From Pontixanthobacter gangjinensis (GTDB lineage: Bacteria; Pseudomonadota; Alphaproteobacteria; Sphingomonadales; Sphingomonadaceae): a stretch of DNA of 64,000 bases. The stretch spans positions 2,195,772-2,259,771 of the forward strand of contig NZ_WTYS01000001.1 in the NCBI RefSeq assembly GCF_009827545.1, read 5' to 3'. Positions 44,194-53,736 of this stretch are shown piece by piece (positions within the stretch are counted from its first letter, which is position 1; the number at the start of each line of letters is the position of its first letter). The notes below the pieces were generated by a model, which saw nothing but the letters and a program-made list of their open reading frames with translations, was not told the DNA's origin and searched no databases. The position numbers were made by a program, and so were the translations under genes.

Positions 44194-46904
44194 TAGAATT
44201 GCGTTCCTACGTTAAACGAGAATTTCTTTGTATCGTCGCCCGGCTCTTTCTTAAGCGCGTGAGCAAAGTCGATCCGGAATGGACCAAATGGTGAATTCCA
44301 ATTCACACCGAGACCTATGGTCACGCGTGGTGCCGCACTATCTCCAAGGAATACCTCCTGGAAGGGATCAATCGTGCGGTTTAGCGGCGACAAGGGCTGG
44401 TTGTTAGAATCAACTGTGTCGGTTGTGGACGATCCGTTTTCGCCAATGAAAAGTGGATTGCCGCTATTGTCACGGAGCTGAAATGACAGTCCAGTTGGGA
44501 ACGGGCTTTGCTGCAGCTGCGGTGCCTCGACATTGAACAGCGCACCAACGTCCATAAATAGCGAAGGACGCAATCCTAGTTCACGGGCACCGGACCCAAG
44601 CGGAATTTCAAGCTCTGCACGGCCTAGGTAATACGCATTTCCGCCAATCGCATCATCTGCGATCCGGTTGCGATCAGTGATGAGCAAGCCTGTCGGGTTA
44701 TTCGGATCAACGCTGTCCGGGTCGGCAATAATTGGTTGCCGAAGAACACGGGGGCCTACCCCGCGAATATCGAATCCGCGGATTTGAGGTTCTCCCAAGA
44801 AGAACCTATCAGTCAAGCGTACCTCGTCACCGCCGTAAGGATTGATCACGCCACCTTCAGCGGAAAGCGAGAGAATGAAGTTATTGAAAACGTTCCAATA
44901 TCGGGTCGCCTTGCCTCGCGTTCGGATATAATTGACCGAGCCGCCCAATCCCGCGACTTCTGTTGTTAAGGACACGCTGAGGCCGCGTGTTGGCCTGAAA
45001 CGATTGTCCAGATTGTCAAAAGCAAGCGTCGCACCCAGAAGAGAGGTTGTCCTCTTACCGATGGCATCGCACAGGAAACGACCTGCGATCAGTGGCTCAC
45101 AGGTCCGGACCCCATCACCGTCCAGATCAGCAAAGAACTGGTTTTCATCCAACGATACGTCATCTAAATTAAGCGTGTAACTGCCGACCAATGAAAGATA
45201 TTCTGACAATGGCACACCAACGCGTAACGAGCCGCCGGTTGTCGCCTGCTTAAACGTCGTGTTCCGGTCATTATTCGTGAAGTTAAAGCTGCTGAAATCC
45301 CGTCGGTAAAGATCAATACCTGCAGAGATATTCCTGTCGAATACGAAAGGTTCGGTGAAACTCAGGTTGAACGAACGAGAGAAGCGCGAATAATTGACGC
45401 TGGCGCCTACCGTCTGGCCCCGCCCACGGAAATTACGCTGACGGATCGAAGCGGACAAAATGAAGTTCTCAATCGATGAGAAACCAGCCGACAGCTGCAA
45501 TTCACCGGTTGGCTGCTCTTCGACATTCGCCTCCAGAATAATCCGGTCTGGTGCGCTGCCTTCCTTCTGCTCAATTTCAAAGTTCTCTTGGAAAAAACCG
45601 AGTGACTTTATCCGGTTGGCAGATCGCTTCACACCGATGGAGTTGAATGCGTCGCCTTCCGATAGGCGGAATTCACGGCGAATAACCTTGTCTTGCGACA
45701 AAGTGTTCCCGTTGACGTCAATCCGCTCAACATAAACGCGCGGTGCCTCGTTCAGGATGAACGTAATGTCCATCGTGAGCGATTCCTTGTTACGGTTAAA
45801 CTGCGGCCTCACATCAGCGAAAGCATAACCGAAGGTGCCGGCTAATTCGCTCAATTGTTCAACCGTGTCTTCGACCGCCTTTGCGTTGTAGAAATCGCCG
45901 TTCTTCATCGGCAGGCGCGCGCTCATTGAATCGCTGTCAAAATCACGGATTTGACTGTCGACGTTGACGTCACCGAATTTATACCGCTCGCCTTCTTCCA
46001 CCACATAGGTGATGATGAAGTCTTCCTTGTCCGGCGTGAGCTCCGCGACAGCAGATATCACCCGGAAATCAGCGTAACCTTCAGTCAGATAGAACTGACG
46101 AAGCTTCTGTTGATCAAAAGCCAAGCGATCAGGGTCATAGCTGGTATTTGAACTGAAGAAGCTGGTGAAGCGCGCTTGCTTGGTCACCATTTCCCCGCGC
46201 AACTCACCGTCGGAAAACACATCGTTACCGATGATGTTGATCTGCCGGACCTTGGACTTAGGACCTTCTGAAATTTCATAAACCACATCGACGCGGTTTT
46301 GGCTAAGCTCGACGATTTTCGGCTCTACCGTGGCCGCAAAACGACCCTGACGCTTGTACAATTCGACGATCCGCGATGTATCAGCGCGCACTTTTGAACG
46401 AGTGAAAATCTGGCGCGGTGCGAGCTTGATCTCAGGGACGATCTTATCGTCCTTGATCCGGTTATTGCCCTCAAGGATAATCCGGTTAATCACCGGGTTC
46501 TCCACCACCTCAATTATGACATCTCCATCATTATTGCGCACGCTTGCCGTCGCAAACAGTTCGGTCGCGTAAAGCTCTTTCAAAGCTTGGTCGGCTGCCG
46601 CTTGCGTATATTCCTGGCCGGAGCGCAAGGACATATAGCTGACGATTGTCAGAGGCTCGAGCCGCTGAGCGCCAATCACCGATAGCGATTTAATTATATC
46701 GACTCTCGGGGCTTCCGGCGCGGCCACTTGCGTCTCACCCGGTTGTTCGCTGTCCTGGGCAAATGCCATCAGCGGCATAGCGCCAAGCATCACTCCGCCC
46801 AAAATTGTTCCGCAGCGCAAAGCCAGCGCATATCGGCGACTATTAGGCAAATAAGTTTCGCCGCGCATTTCCTGTCCAATCATAGACACGGTTTTCCCGT
46901 CCAA
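44193..46904 (-). CDS. bamA: Outer membrane protein assembly factor BamA
   Basis: 903 residues: an N-terminal extension with a signal-like helix (CGTILGGVMLGAMPLMAFAQ), five POTRA domains over residues about 60-470 (for example IIEVVENPVINRIILEGNNR, VDVVYEISEGPKSKVRQI, ITYVVEEGERYKFGDVNVD), then the 16-strand barrel. FFLGEPQIRGFDIRGVGPR is the conserved VRGF-type lid-lock motif, and the C-terminus ends in Phe (FSFNVGTQF), as needed for its own insertion. Inserts beta-barrels into the outer membrane. Some 128 bases separate it from rseP. Confidence 0.96.
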   Translation of the reverse strand: MDGKTVSMIGQEMRGETYLPNSRRYALALRCGTILGGVMLGAMPLMAFAQDSEQPGETQVAAPEAPRVDIIKSLSVIGAQRLEPLTIVSYMSLRSGQEYTQAAADQALKELYATELFATASVRNNDGDVIIEVVENPVINRIILEGNNRIKDDKIVPEIKLAPRQIFTRSKVRADTSRIVELYKRQGRFAATVEPKIVELSQNRVDVVYEISEGPKSKVRQINIIGNDVFSDGELRGEMVTKQARFTSFFSSNTSYDPDRLAFDQQKLRQFYLTEGYADFRVISAVAELTPDKEDFIITYVVEEGERYKFGDVNVDSQIRDFDSDSMSARLPMKNGDFYNAKAVEDTVEQLSELAGTFGYAFADVRPQFNRNKESLTMDITFILNEAPRVYVERIDVNGNTLSQDKVIRREFRLSEGDAFNSIGVKRSANRIKSLGFFQENFEIEQKEGSAPDRIILEANVEEQPTGELQLSAGFSSIENFILSASIRQRNFRGRGQTVGASVNYSRFSRSFNLSFTEPFVFDRNISAGIDLYRRDFSSFNFTNNDRNTTFKQATTGGSLRVGVPLSEYLSLVGSYTLNLDDVSLDENQFFADLDGDGVRTCEPLIAGRFLCDAIGKRTTSLLGATLAFDNLDNRFRPTRGLSVSLTTEVAGLGGSVNYIRTRGKATRYWNVFNNFILSLSAEGGVINPYGGDEVRLTDRFFLGEPQIRGFDIRGVGPRVLRQPIIADPDSVDPNNPTGLLITDRNRIADDAIGGNAYYLGRAELEIPLGSGARELGLRPSLFMDVGALFNVEAPQLQQSPFPTGLSFQLRDNSGNPLFIGENGSSTTDTVDSNNQPLSPLNRTIDPFQEVFLGDSAAPRVTIGLGVNWNSPFGPFRIDFAHALKKEPGDDTKKFSFNVGTQF

Positions 46905-47032
46905 TCAAAATTACTGTTCTGCGCCAATTGACCTGCGGGCCAAGGCGCTCTTCGCCGCCCTGTGCCCTATGCAGTGCCCCCAATCAAGCAGTGTCAGAAC
47001 CCACTCCCCTGCGGAATTCTAGTGCGATGCGG

Positions 47033-48175
47033 CTAGCTCTGGAAAAATGGCAGAGAAACCACGTCATTTATCGTCACGAATATCATCAGCATCAATACTA
47101 ACGCCACTCCCATTCGGTAAGCCCATTCGGTACCGCGTGCACCCGCTGGCTTGCGGCGTACCGCCTCAACCGCATAAAATGCCAGATGGCCTCCGTCGAG
47201 CGCGGGGATTGGCAGCAGGTTGATGAATGCCAAATTAAGCGAGATCAGCGCAGCAAAGCTAATAAAGGTCGGCCACCCGAGACTTAGTTGTTCGCCTGAG
47301 TATTTTGCAATTTTTATTGGGCCACCCAATTCACGCACTGATCGGTCGCCGGTTACAATTTGGACAATGCCGGTAACCATCATCCGCATCAGACCGGCCG
47401 TTTGGTCAAATGCTAATCCCACAGCCTCTCCCACGGCGACAGGTTCGCGCCGTTGTTCAGCTGAATAAACCCCGATCCGACCGACCCGGGCTTCATTCCC
47501 GAAACGATCGCTCTCAGTTACGTCGCTTATCTTTACGGGCAACGTTAACGCCGCGCCGCTGCGTTCGATCGTAATGTCGATTTCCTTGCCGGGATACAGA
47601 ACAATCTTTTCAACGACTTCGTTGAATTGATAGACATTGTCCCCATCAATCGCGACGATCCGATCGCCGACTTTCAGGCCAGCTTCTTTCGCGGCCGACC
47701 CATCGGAAAACGACCCGACCACATTGGTCTGCGCTGCGTCCAAAGTCACCACTTTGCCATAAATCATATTGAAACCGGCAAAGATCAGAACCGCGACGAC
47801 CAAATTGGTCACCGGACCCGCCAGAACAATTAGCGCGCGTTTCCACAACGCGGCGTGATGGAAATTACCGTCTTTTTCTTCAGGTGCCAGATCATCCAGC
47901 GCAGCCGCATCGGGGATGCTGGCCGGATTCATGTCGCCTTTGAATTGAACATACCCGCCAAGCGGGAGCATCGACAATTTCCAGCGCGTACCATGCTTGT
48001 CGTTAAATCCTGCCAACTCTTTACCGAAGCCGACAGAGAAAGCCTCTGCCTTCACGCCAAAGAACCGCCCGACAAGATAATGTCCAAGCTCGTGAAGTGT
48101 CACAAGCGGGCCGAGCACAAGCAGGAAGCCGACAGGCCACATCCAAAGAGGAACAGATTCAAACAATTCAGGCAA
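47033..48175 (-). CDS. rseP: Site-2 metalloprotease RseP/RIP
   Basis: 380 residues with four membrane segments. Zinc motif HELGHYLVGRFFG near residue 28 and NPDG-type LPIPALDGGHLAFYAVE near residue 318; one PDZ domain in the middle (GLKVGDRIVAIDGDNV). It cuts anti-sigma factors within the membrane after stress. The start overlaps the dxr stop by 8 bases. Confidence 0.94.
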   Translation of the reverse strand: MPELFESVPLWMWPVGFLLVLGPLVTLHELGHYLVGRFFGVKAEAFSVGFGKELAGFNDKHGTRWKLSMLPLGGYVQFKGDMNPASIPDAAALDDLAPEEKDGNFHHAALWKRALIVLAGPVTNLVVAVLIFAGFNMIYGKVVTLDAAQTNVVGSFSDGSAAKEAGLKVGDRIVAIDGDNVYQFNEVVEKIVLYPGKEIDITIERSGAALTLPVKISDVTESDRFGNEARVGRIGVYSAEQRREPVAVGEAVGLAFDQTAGLMRMMVTGIVQIVTGDRSVRELGGPIKIAKYSGEQLSLGWPTFISFAALISLNLAFINLLPIPALDGGHLAFYAVEAVRRKPAGARGTEWAYRMGVALVLMLMIFVTINDVVSLPFFQS

Positions 48176-49322
48176 TCTCCAAAATTTCAGCGGCCCTTAC
48201 CCGGGCCCTGCTGTCGACCGCCATCACTTCTTCAAGTGTAGTCGGCGCGGCCTCTATATCGCGATCCAGCGTTTGCGCCACTGTTGCCGCGATACGGGTG
48301 AACCCGATCTGACCCGCGAGGAAGGCGGCGACCGCCACTTCATTGGCAGCGTTGAGCGTAGCCGGAGCCGCCCCGCCTGCATGCACCGCGTCGCGCGCCA
48401 GTTTGGTCGCCGGGAAACGCTCCTCATCCGCCGCAAAGAACGACAATTGGCCGATTGCTGGCAAACCAAGCGGTTCGCAGCCGGTTTCCATTCGTTTCGG
48501 CCAAGCGAGACACGAGGCAATCGGTACTTTCATGTCCGAGGGGCCAAGCTGCGCCAGCGTGGAGCCGTCGCGATATTCGACCATCGAGTGAATCACGCTC
48601 TGCGGGTGAACCACAATCCTGAGGCGGTCCAGCCCAACCGGAAACAAATGATGCGCTTCGATGAATTCAAGGCCCTTATTCATCATCGTGGCCGAGTCGA
48701 CGCTGATTTTCGCGCCCATATCCCAATTAGGATGCGCGACAGCTTGTTTGGGCGTAGCGGCCTCAAGCTTGGCCTGCGTCCATTCACGGAACGGACCGCC
48801 GCTGGCTGTGAGCGTGATCCAGCGGACCTCCGCGATGTCATTGCCCTGCAGGCATTGGAAAATCGCATTATGCTCGGAATCGACCGGCAGCAGCGTCGCG
48901 CCATGCTTGGCGACGGCGGCGGTCATGACTTCGCCAGCCGAAACCAGTGCTTCTTTATTGGCGAGCGCGATGGTGCCACCCTGCTCTATCGCCGCCATCA
49001 CCGGAGCTAGGCCTGCACAGCCGACGATTGCAGCAACGGAAATATCGACAGGGCGTGCTGCTGCTTCACACAACGCCTGCGCGCCGCCAGCCGCCTTGAT
49101 ATTGGTGCCGAACAAAGCCTCGCGCAATTCGTCGAGATATGCCTCATCGCCGACGACCGCGATTTCAGCGTTAAACTCGATTGCGAGCTTTGCCAGCTCC
49201 ACCGAATTACAATTCGCTGTCAGAGCAACGACCCGCCATTTATGGTGCTCGCGCCGGATCAGGTCGAGCGTTGAAGCGCCCACAGACCCAGTTGCGCCGA
49301 GAACGGAGAGGGAGCGGGTCAT
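48168..49322 (-). CDS. dxr: 1-deoxy-D-xylulose 5-phosphate reductoisomerase
   Basis: 384 residues. LGATGSVGASTLDLI binds NADPH. ALANKEALVSAGEVM, LPVDSEHNAIFQCL (metal-binding Asp-Ser-Glu) and TASGGPFREW are the active-site regions, and GAKISVDSATMMNKGLE follows. It makes 2-C-methylerythritol 4-phosphate for isoprenoids. Overlaps cdsA by 4 bases and rseP by 8. Confidence 0.96.
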   Translation of the reverse strand: MTRSLSVLGATGSVGASTLDLIRREHHKWRVVALTANCNSVELAKLAIEFNAEIAVVGDEAYLDELREALFGTNIKAAGGAQALCEAAARPVDISVAAIVGCAGLAPVMAAIEQGGTIALANKEALVSAGEVMTAAVAKHGATLLPVDSEHNAIFQCLQGNDIAEVRWITLTASGGPFREWTQAKLEAATPKQAVAHPNWDMGAKISVDSATMMNKGLEFIEAHHLFPVGLDRLRIVVHPQSVIHSMVEYRDGSTLAQLGPSDMKVPIASCLAWPKRMETGCEPLGLPAIGQLSFFAADEERFPATKLARDAVHAGGAAPATLNAANEVAVAAFLAGQIGFTRIAATVAQTLDRDIEAAPTTLEEVMAVDSRARVRAAEILEIA

Positions 49323-50089
49323 GAAGCTATCAGCCCGACAGCCCCGATGACGAATGTGACAGCCACAAGCCCATCGACCCGATCTAAAACACCGCCATGT
49401 CCGGGAATCAGGCGCGAGGAATCTTTCATTCCAGCGCGACGCTTGAGCCAGCTTTCGAAAAAGTCACCGGATTGGGCAATTGCAGCGATTATTAGTCCTA
49501 CCACTATTGCCCAAACCAGCAGCTCAATATTCATAGGATAGTCCGCGAAATGGCATCGGTCATCAAAACCACTTGGAAAGCCCGGCGTCAGCGATTCACA
49601 TATGCGACTCTGATGGCTTCCTGCAAAAAAGAACACAATAGAGGCGCCTACAGAGCCTCCAATATAACCAGCCCATGTTTTTGACGGACTGATTTTCGGC
49701 GCAATCTTTGGACCACCAATTGTCCGCCCGAAAAAATATGCAAAAACATCAACAGCGGCGACAATCCCAATTAATTGAGCAACTTGGTAGCTAGGTAATC
49801 GCCCAAGCGTTACTGCAGCGAGACCAAAATAGATTACGCCAAAGCAAAAAAGCGCCCCCCCTAGCGCGCTTTTAGCGCCGAATGCTTTTACCACCAATCT
49901 CAGGTACTCAAGTAGAGCAACGCCAGTCACTATTAGAATGAATAGTAGGAGGGCATTCCCGCCCCGAAGAAGCGCAAAGCCGCATATTACTAGCATCACA
50001 ATTGCCGACGCAAACCTTACCGGAAGGTCGGACTTCTTTTTGGTCGCTTCACCGTCCGCCAAAACGCCGCTCCCGGTCAGCGAAATCAT
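49319..50089 (-). CDS. cdsA: Phosphatidate cytidylyltransferase
   Basis: 256 residues if the start is ATG 50089, which overlaps uppS by 41 bases; a still longer frame to 50158 has no membrane helix or motif support. Six or more membrane segments, and the family signature near the C-terminus reads SGDFFESWLKRRAGMKDSSRLIPGHGGVLDRVDGL, with catalytic Asp residues. It makes CDP-diacylglycerol, the substrate of PgsA and PssA, both also in this window. Confidence 0.92.
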   Translation of the reverse strand: MISLTGSGVLADGEATKKKSDLPVRFASAIVMLVICGFALLRGGNALLLFILIVTGVALLEYLRLVVKAFGAKSALGGALFCFGVIYFGLAAVTLGRLPSYQVAQLIGIVAAVDVFAYFFGRTIGGPKIAPKISPSKTWAGYIGGSVGASIVFFFAGSHQSRICESLTPGFPSGFDDRCHFADYPMNIELLVWAIVVGLIIAAIAQSGDFFESWLKRRAGMKDSSRLIPGHGGVLDRVDGLVAVTFVIGAVGLIAS

Positions 50090-50738
50090 CGAGCACCTGC
50101 TGCAAATGTTCGGGCGTGAAATCGGGCCACAGCACATCGACAAATGCCATTTCCGCATAGGCGCATTGCCACAGTAGGAAGTTCGACAGGCGTACTTCGC
50201 CGCTTGTACGAATTAGAAGATCGAGCGGCGGGAGGTCAGCTGTGTAGAGGTTCGCAGCAAGGCTCTCCTCGGTTACTTCACCTTGCACCGCAGCCTTCGC
50301 CGCAGCCTGCACAATTTCTTGCTGCGATCCGTAATTCAGCGCCACCGCCAGAATGCGCGATCCGCCGGAGGTTTTCTCCAGCGCATCTTCAAGCTGCGCG
50401 ACAATGTCGGGCGCCAAGGATTTGTAATCGCCGACAATTTTCAGCCGGACATCATTGGCAATAAATTCGGGCAGATCCGATTTGATAAATTTGCGAAGGA
50501 GATTCATCAGATCGCCGACTTCTTCCTCGGGCCGTTTCCAATTTTCCGACGAAAACGCATAAAGCGTCAGGCAATCGATCCCCATCGATTCAACGCTGCG
50601 GACCAGCTTGCGAACTGCCTCGACACCTTGCCGATGCCCCATCGCGCGCGGCAAATGCCTGCGCTTCGCCCAGCGTCCATTGCCGTCCATTATAATGGCG
50701 ACGTGCTTGGCGTGGTTTTCAGAATTATCCGACATCAA
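50049..50738 (-). CDS. uppS: Isoprenyl transferase (undecaprenyl diphosphate synthase)
   Basis: 229 residues. HVAIIMDGNGRWAKRRHLPR carries the catalytic Asp near residue 18; GHRQGVEAVRKLV, YAFSSENWKRP, LNYGSQQEI and LIRTSGEVRLSNFLLWQ follow. It makes the C55 lipid carrier for peptidoglycan and other envelope sugars. Some 117 bases separate it from frr. Confidence 0.96.
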   Translation of the reverse strand: MMSDNSENHAKHVAIIMDGNGRWAKRRHLPRAMGHRQGVEAVRKLVRSVESMGIDCLTLYAFSSENWKRPEEEVGDLMNLLRKFIKSDLPEFIANDVRLKIVGDYKSLAPDIVAQLEDALEKTSGGSRILAVALNYGSQQEIVQAAAKAAVQGEVTEESLAANLYTADLPPLDLLIRTSGEVRLSNFLLWQCAYAEMAFVDVLWPDFTPEHLQQVLDDFADRERRFGGR

Positions 50739-50855
50739 ACGAACCCGTTCGGACCAAGCTTGTCGAAGCCCTGCCCTTCTCCCTTAAACTTCGCCCATGA
50801 CGTAAAAGCACCCCTCCGACAAGCTCAGGGTAGGCGCAGGTGCGAGGGAATGCCC

Positions 50856-51413
50856 TCACTGGGTCATGATTTCTTTTTCTTTGGCCTCAGCAGCGGCGTC
50901 ACATTCAGCGACAAACCGGTCAGTCAGTTTCTGGACATCATCCTCGTGCCGCTTGCGGTCATCTTCGGAGATTTCCTTCTTCTTTTCGTCTTCCTTTAGC
51001 GCTTCCATTCCGTCGCGGCGCACATTGCGGATCGCGATCTTGGAATTTTCCGCGTATTTGCCGGCAAGCTTAGCTAATTCCTTGCGGCGTTCCTCGGTCA
51101 GATCGGGCATTGGCAGGCGCAAAGTCTGTCCATCAATCATCGGATTGAGGCCAAGATTGGCATAGGCAATCCCCTTCTCAACAGCGGCCATATTGGCCTT
51201 GTCCCATACTTGCACGGTTAGCATGCGAGGCTCTGGCGCGGACACGGTTGCAACCTGATTGAGCGGCATGTGAGCCCCGTAGACATCGCACACAACGGGG
51301 TCGAGCAATGTCACATTGGCACGTCCTGTCCGCAGGCCGCCAAGATCGCTCTTGAGTGATTCAACTGCGCCGTTCATGCGCCGCTCAATGTCGGCTTTGT
51401 TGTATTTTGCCAT
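50856..51413 (-). CDS. frr: Ribosome recycling factor
   Basis: 185 residues, helical domain I and beta domain [22 protein letters not shown] and [22 protein letters not shown], ending in the long helices [16 protein letters not shown] and [23 protein letters not shown]. It frees ribosomes after termination with EF-G. Follows pyrH by one base. Confidence 0.96.
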   Translation of the reverse strand: MAKYNKADIERRMNGAVESLKSDLGGLRTGRANVTLLDPVVCDVYGAHMPLNQVATVSAPEPRMLTVQVWDKANMAAVEKGIAYANLGLNPMIDGQTLRLPMPDLTEERRKELAKLAGKYAENSKIAIRNVRRDGMEALKEDEKKKEISEDDRKRHEDDVQKLTDRFVAECDAAAEAKEKEIMTQ

Positions 51414-51414
51414 T

Positions 51415-52167
51415 TTAGGCTTCCTCTCTAACTACTGTCTGGACGCCTTCGCCATCGATCACGCGCACAATATTGCCCTTCTCCCGAATTGAAAAGACCA
51501 CAATCGGAATGCTGTTTTCGCGGCAAAGCGCGACCGCGGTGGCATCCATGACTTTCAAATTGTCGTTCAGCACGCGGCTGTAGGTAATCTCGTCGAAACG
51601 TTTCGCATCGGCGTTCTTCTTGGGATCACTGTCATAGACCCCGTCGACGCTGGTGCCCTTAAGCAGCGCATCGCAATTCATTTCTGCCGCGCGCAGCGCA
51701 GCACCGGTATCAGTGGTGAAGAAGGGATTGCCAGTGCCTGCCGCGAAAATCACGATCCGGCCTTTCTCTAGGTGGCGCTCTGCACGGCGGCGAATGTAAG
51801 GCTCGCATACTGATGACATGGGGATGGCGGACTGTACCCGGGTTGGCACCCCGGCCTGCTCCAACGCATTTTGCATCGCGAGCGCATTCATGACCGTGGC
51901 AAGCATTCCCATATAATCGCCGGTTGTTCGGTCTAGACCCCGTGCAGCACCGGCCACGCCGCGGAAGATATTGCCTCCGCCGATCACCAGACAGATTTCC
52001 AGGCCGGTGTCCTTCGCCGCCTTCACTTCCTCAGCAAGGCGCGCGACATAGGCCGGGTCAATCCCGTAATCCTGCTCGCCCATCAACACCTCACCTGAAA
52101 GTTTGAGCAAGACTCGGTTGTATTTGCGGGGCGAAGCTTGAAGGGTCATGGGAAAAGGAGAATCCAT
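51415..52167 (-). CDS. pyrH: UMP kinase
   Basis: About 250 residues. [20 protein letters not shown] opens the amino-acid kinase fold; [28 protein letters not shown] and [17 protein letters not shown] are conserved. It phosphorylates UMP. ATG 52167 ([10 protein letters not shown]) and ATG 52149 (MTLQASPRK) are both possible; neither has a strong ribosome binding site. The longer frame to 52380 runs into a region that is coding on the other strand and is rejected. Confidence 0.93.
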   Translation of the reverse strand: MDSPFPMTLQASPRKYNRVLLKLSGEVLMGEQDYGIDPAYVARLAEEVKAAKDTGLEICLVIGGGNIFRGVAGAARGLDRTTGDYMGMLATVMNALAMQNALEQAGVPTRVQSAIPMSSVCEPYIRRRAERHLEKGRIVIFAAGTGNPFFTTDTGAALRAAEMNCDALLKGTSVDGVYDSDPKKNADAKRFDEITYSRVLNDNLKVMDATAVALCRENSIPIVVFSIREKGNIVRVIDGEGVQTVVREEA

Positions 52168-52222
52168 CTGATTTCGAGTTGCGGAATGCCTTAGCCGCAC
52201 TGCCCCCAATCGCAAAGCGCCG

Positions 52223-52507
52223 ATGCGCGCAAAAGGAAAGCCTGAGAAAGCAACGCGGAGAAAATTGAAGCCGCGCATTTTGCTTGTGCTGCTGTTACTG
52301 TGTGCAGCAGGTGTCGCAGTGAAAGCTGAAGACGGCACAATGGCTATGCCGTCGGTCGAGCATACGGCCTTCGGGCTCAAAAACTATCCCGACAATGCTG
52401 TACCCTTCACCATCGCACTTATTACCGAGTTCCATATGGCCGGACCGTATATACCGCCTGAACTGCTTGAGATAATTGTCGGCCAGATCATCCATTCAAA
52501 GCCTTAG
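52223..52507 (+). CDS. Small secreted or membrane-anchored protein, unknown
   Basis: 94 codons: basic N-terminus ([18 protein letters not shown]), hydrophobic [15 protein letters not shown], then about 60 residues with [20 protein letters not shown] and [14 protein letters not shown]. This looks like a signal peptide and a small exported domain. No family recognised. It sits divergently between pyrH and the MBL hydrolase, in the same direction as the latter and 56 bases from it. A shorter frame on the opposite strand (52295-52495) is less protein-like. Confidence 0.5.
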   Translation: MRAKGKPEKATRRKLKPRILLVLLLLCAAGVAVKAEDGTMAMPSVEHTAFGLKNYPDNAVPFTIALITEFHMAGPYIPPELLEIIVGQIIHSKP

Positions 52508-52563
52508 GTTTGCGTGATAGAAGCAAGGCCAAAGGATTCCTCTGAAGGAGCGGGAGAGGCGAG

Positions 52564-53634
52564 ATGTTTAAGAAGTTTGCAATTGGTTTGGTAGCAATCG
52601 GCGCGATTGGTGCTGCCTTGGCTCTGCTTTTCCAACAGCAAGTCGGGTCGGCCATATTTGAACGCGCGGTAGAACAGCGCAGCGGGCGTGACAGCATGGC
52701 GAGCCTGGCGGACGGCCTCCATATCGGCATGTGCGGTACAGGATCGCCGTTTCCCAATCCTGACCGCGCCGGCCCATGCAATATAGTGATAGCGGGTAAT
52801 CAGATGTTCGTGGTCGACATTGGCGAAGGCGGTGCGCGCAATCTTAATTTGATGGGCATTCCGCTGGGCAAGCTCGACGGGGTGCTGCTGACCCATTTCC
52901 ATTCAGACCATATAGACGGCATGGGGCCGTTGATGCTGTTTCACTGGACGCAGGGCACCGCGACAGCGCCCCTGCCCGTTTACGGCCCGCAAGGCGTGGG
53001 CACAGTGGTCGACGGATTCAACCAAGCCTATTTGCTCGATCACGGATACCGCATCGCCCATCATGGCGAGGCAATCGTCCCGCCAACAGGCGGGGGCGCG
53101 GCGGCCATGCCCTTCACGATTGGCGCAAATTCAGTTGTCCTGCTGGAAAAAGATGGACTCAAAATCACCGCTTTCCCCGTCAACCACACACCGGTTTCGC
53201 CCGCAGTGGGCTTCCGCTTCGACTATAAAGGACGCTCAATCGTGATCAGCGGAGACACCGCTAAATCCGCCTCTCTAGAACGCGCAGCCAGCGGCGCGGA
53301 TTTGCTGGTGCACGAAGCTCTCGCGCCCAATCTGGTGAACAATATGACCATCTCGCTCGACAAGGCAGGACAAACCAACACCGCGACAATCACCCGCGAC
53401 ATTCTCGACTACCATGCCTCCCCAGAGGAAGCTGCAGAATCGGCTCAAGTCGCGGGCGTGAAGCAGCTTGTGCTCAGCCACCTCGTCCCGCCTATCCCGA
53501 GTGCGTATTTCTATCCAGCGTTCCTCGGCGATGCGGCCAAAAAGTTTGATGGCCCGATCACCGTAGGAGAAGATGGCATGTTCTTCAGCCTTCCTGCTGG
53601 TGGAAAGGAGATTCAAAAGCGAACTCTCTTTTAG
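52564..53634 (+). CDS. MBL-fold hydrolase with membrane anchor or signal peptide
   Basis: 356 residues. N-terminal hydrophobic segment (FAIGLVAIGAIGAALALLF) suggests export or anchoring; the catalytic part has LLTHFHSDHIDGMGPL (HxHxDH) near residue 115, VNHTPVSPAVGFRF, SGDTAKSASLE and a late VLSHLVPP. The layout resembles the AtsA/ribonuclease Z-like branch, but with a secretion signal the substrate is unlikely to be tRNA. GGAGCGGGAGAGG precedes the ATG. It breaks the otherwise common rpsB-tsf-pyrH gene run and is on the opposite strand. Confidence 0.85.
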   Translation: MFKKFAIGLVAIGAIGAALALLFQQQVGSAIFERAVEQRSGRDSMASLADGLHIGMCGTGSPFPNPDRAGPCNIVIAGNQMFVVDIGEGGARNLNLMGIPLGKLDGVLLTHFHSDHIDGMGPLMLFHWTQGTATAPLPVYGPQGVGTVVDGFNQAYLLDHGYRIAHHGEAIVPPTGGGAAAMPFTIGANSVVLLEKDGLKITAFPVNHTPVSPAVGFRFDYKGRSIVISGDTAKSASLERAASGADLLVHEALAPNLVNNMTISLDKAGQTNTATITRDILDYHASPEEAAESAQVAGVKQLVLSHLVPPIPSAYFYPAFLGDAAKKFDGPITVGEDGMFFSLPAGGKEIQKRTLF

Positions 53635-53646
53635 CGCATTTGCCCT

Positions 53647-53682
53647 TGTGTCACCGGAATCAAATGTGTCACCGGAATCAAA
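53647..53682. repeat. Perfect 18-base tandem duplication
   Basis: TGTGTCACCGGAATCAAA occurs twice back to back, without any difference, in the 102 bases between the convergent MBL and tsf genes and next to the tsf terminator hairpin. Perfect identity suggests a recent slippage or duplication. Confidence 0.85.
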
Positions 53683-53683
53683 A

Positions 53684-53712
53684 CGGGCAGAGTGACCAAG
53701 TCACCCTGCCCG
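53684..53712. terminator. Strong hairpin after tsf
   Basis: CGGGCAGAGTGAC and GTCACCCTGCCCG form a 13-base stem with one A/C mismatch and a three-base loop. It lies between the stops of tsf and the MBL gene. No long T-run follows on either side, though the minus strand continues into TTTTGATTCC, so it is a plausible terminator for tsf. Confidence 0.7.
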
Positions 53713-53736
53713 CGCTAAATCATACTATCCAGTTGC

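Noticed and set aside
52168-52380. Long N-terminal extension of pyrH
   Set aside because: Not seen in UMP kinases, and it runs opposite to a more plausible exported ORF.
52295-52495. 66-codon frame on the minus strand opposite the small exported ORF
   Set aside because: No hydrophobic signal or domain, and Cys/His-rich by frame bias; the plus-strand frame has a signal peptide.
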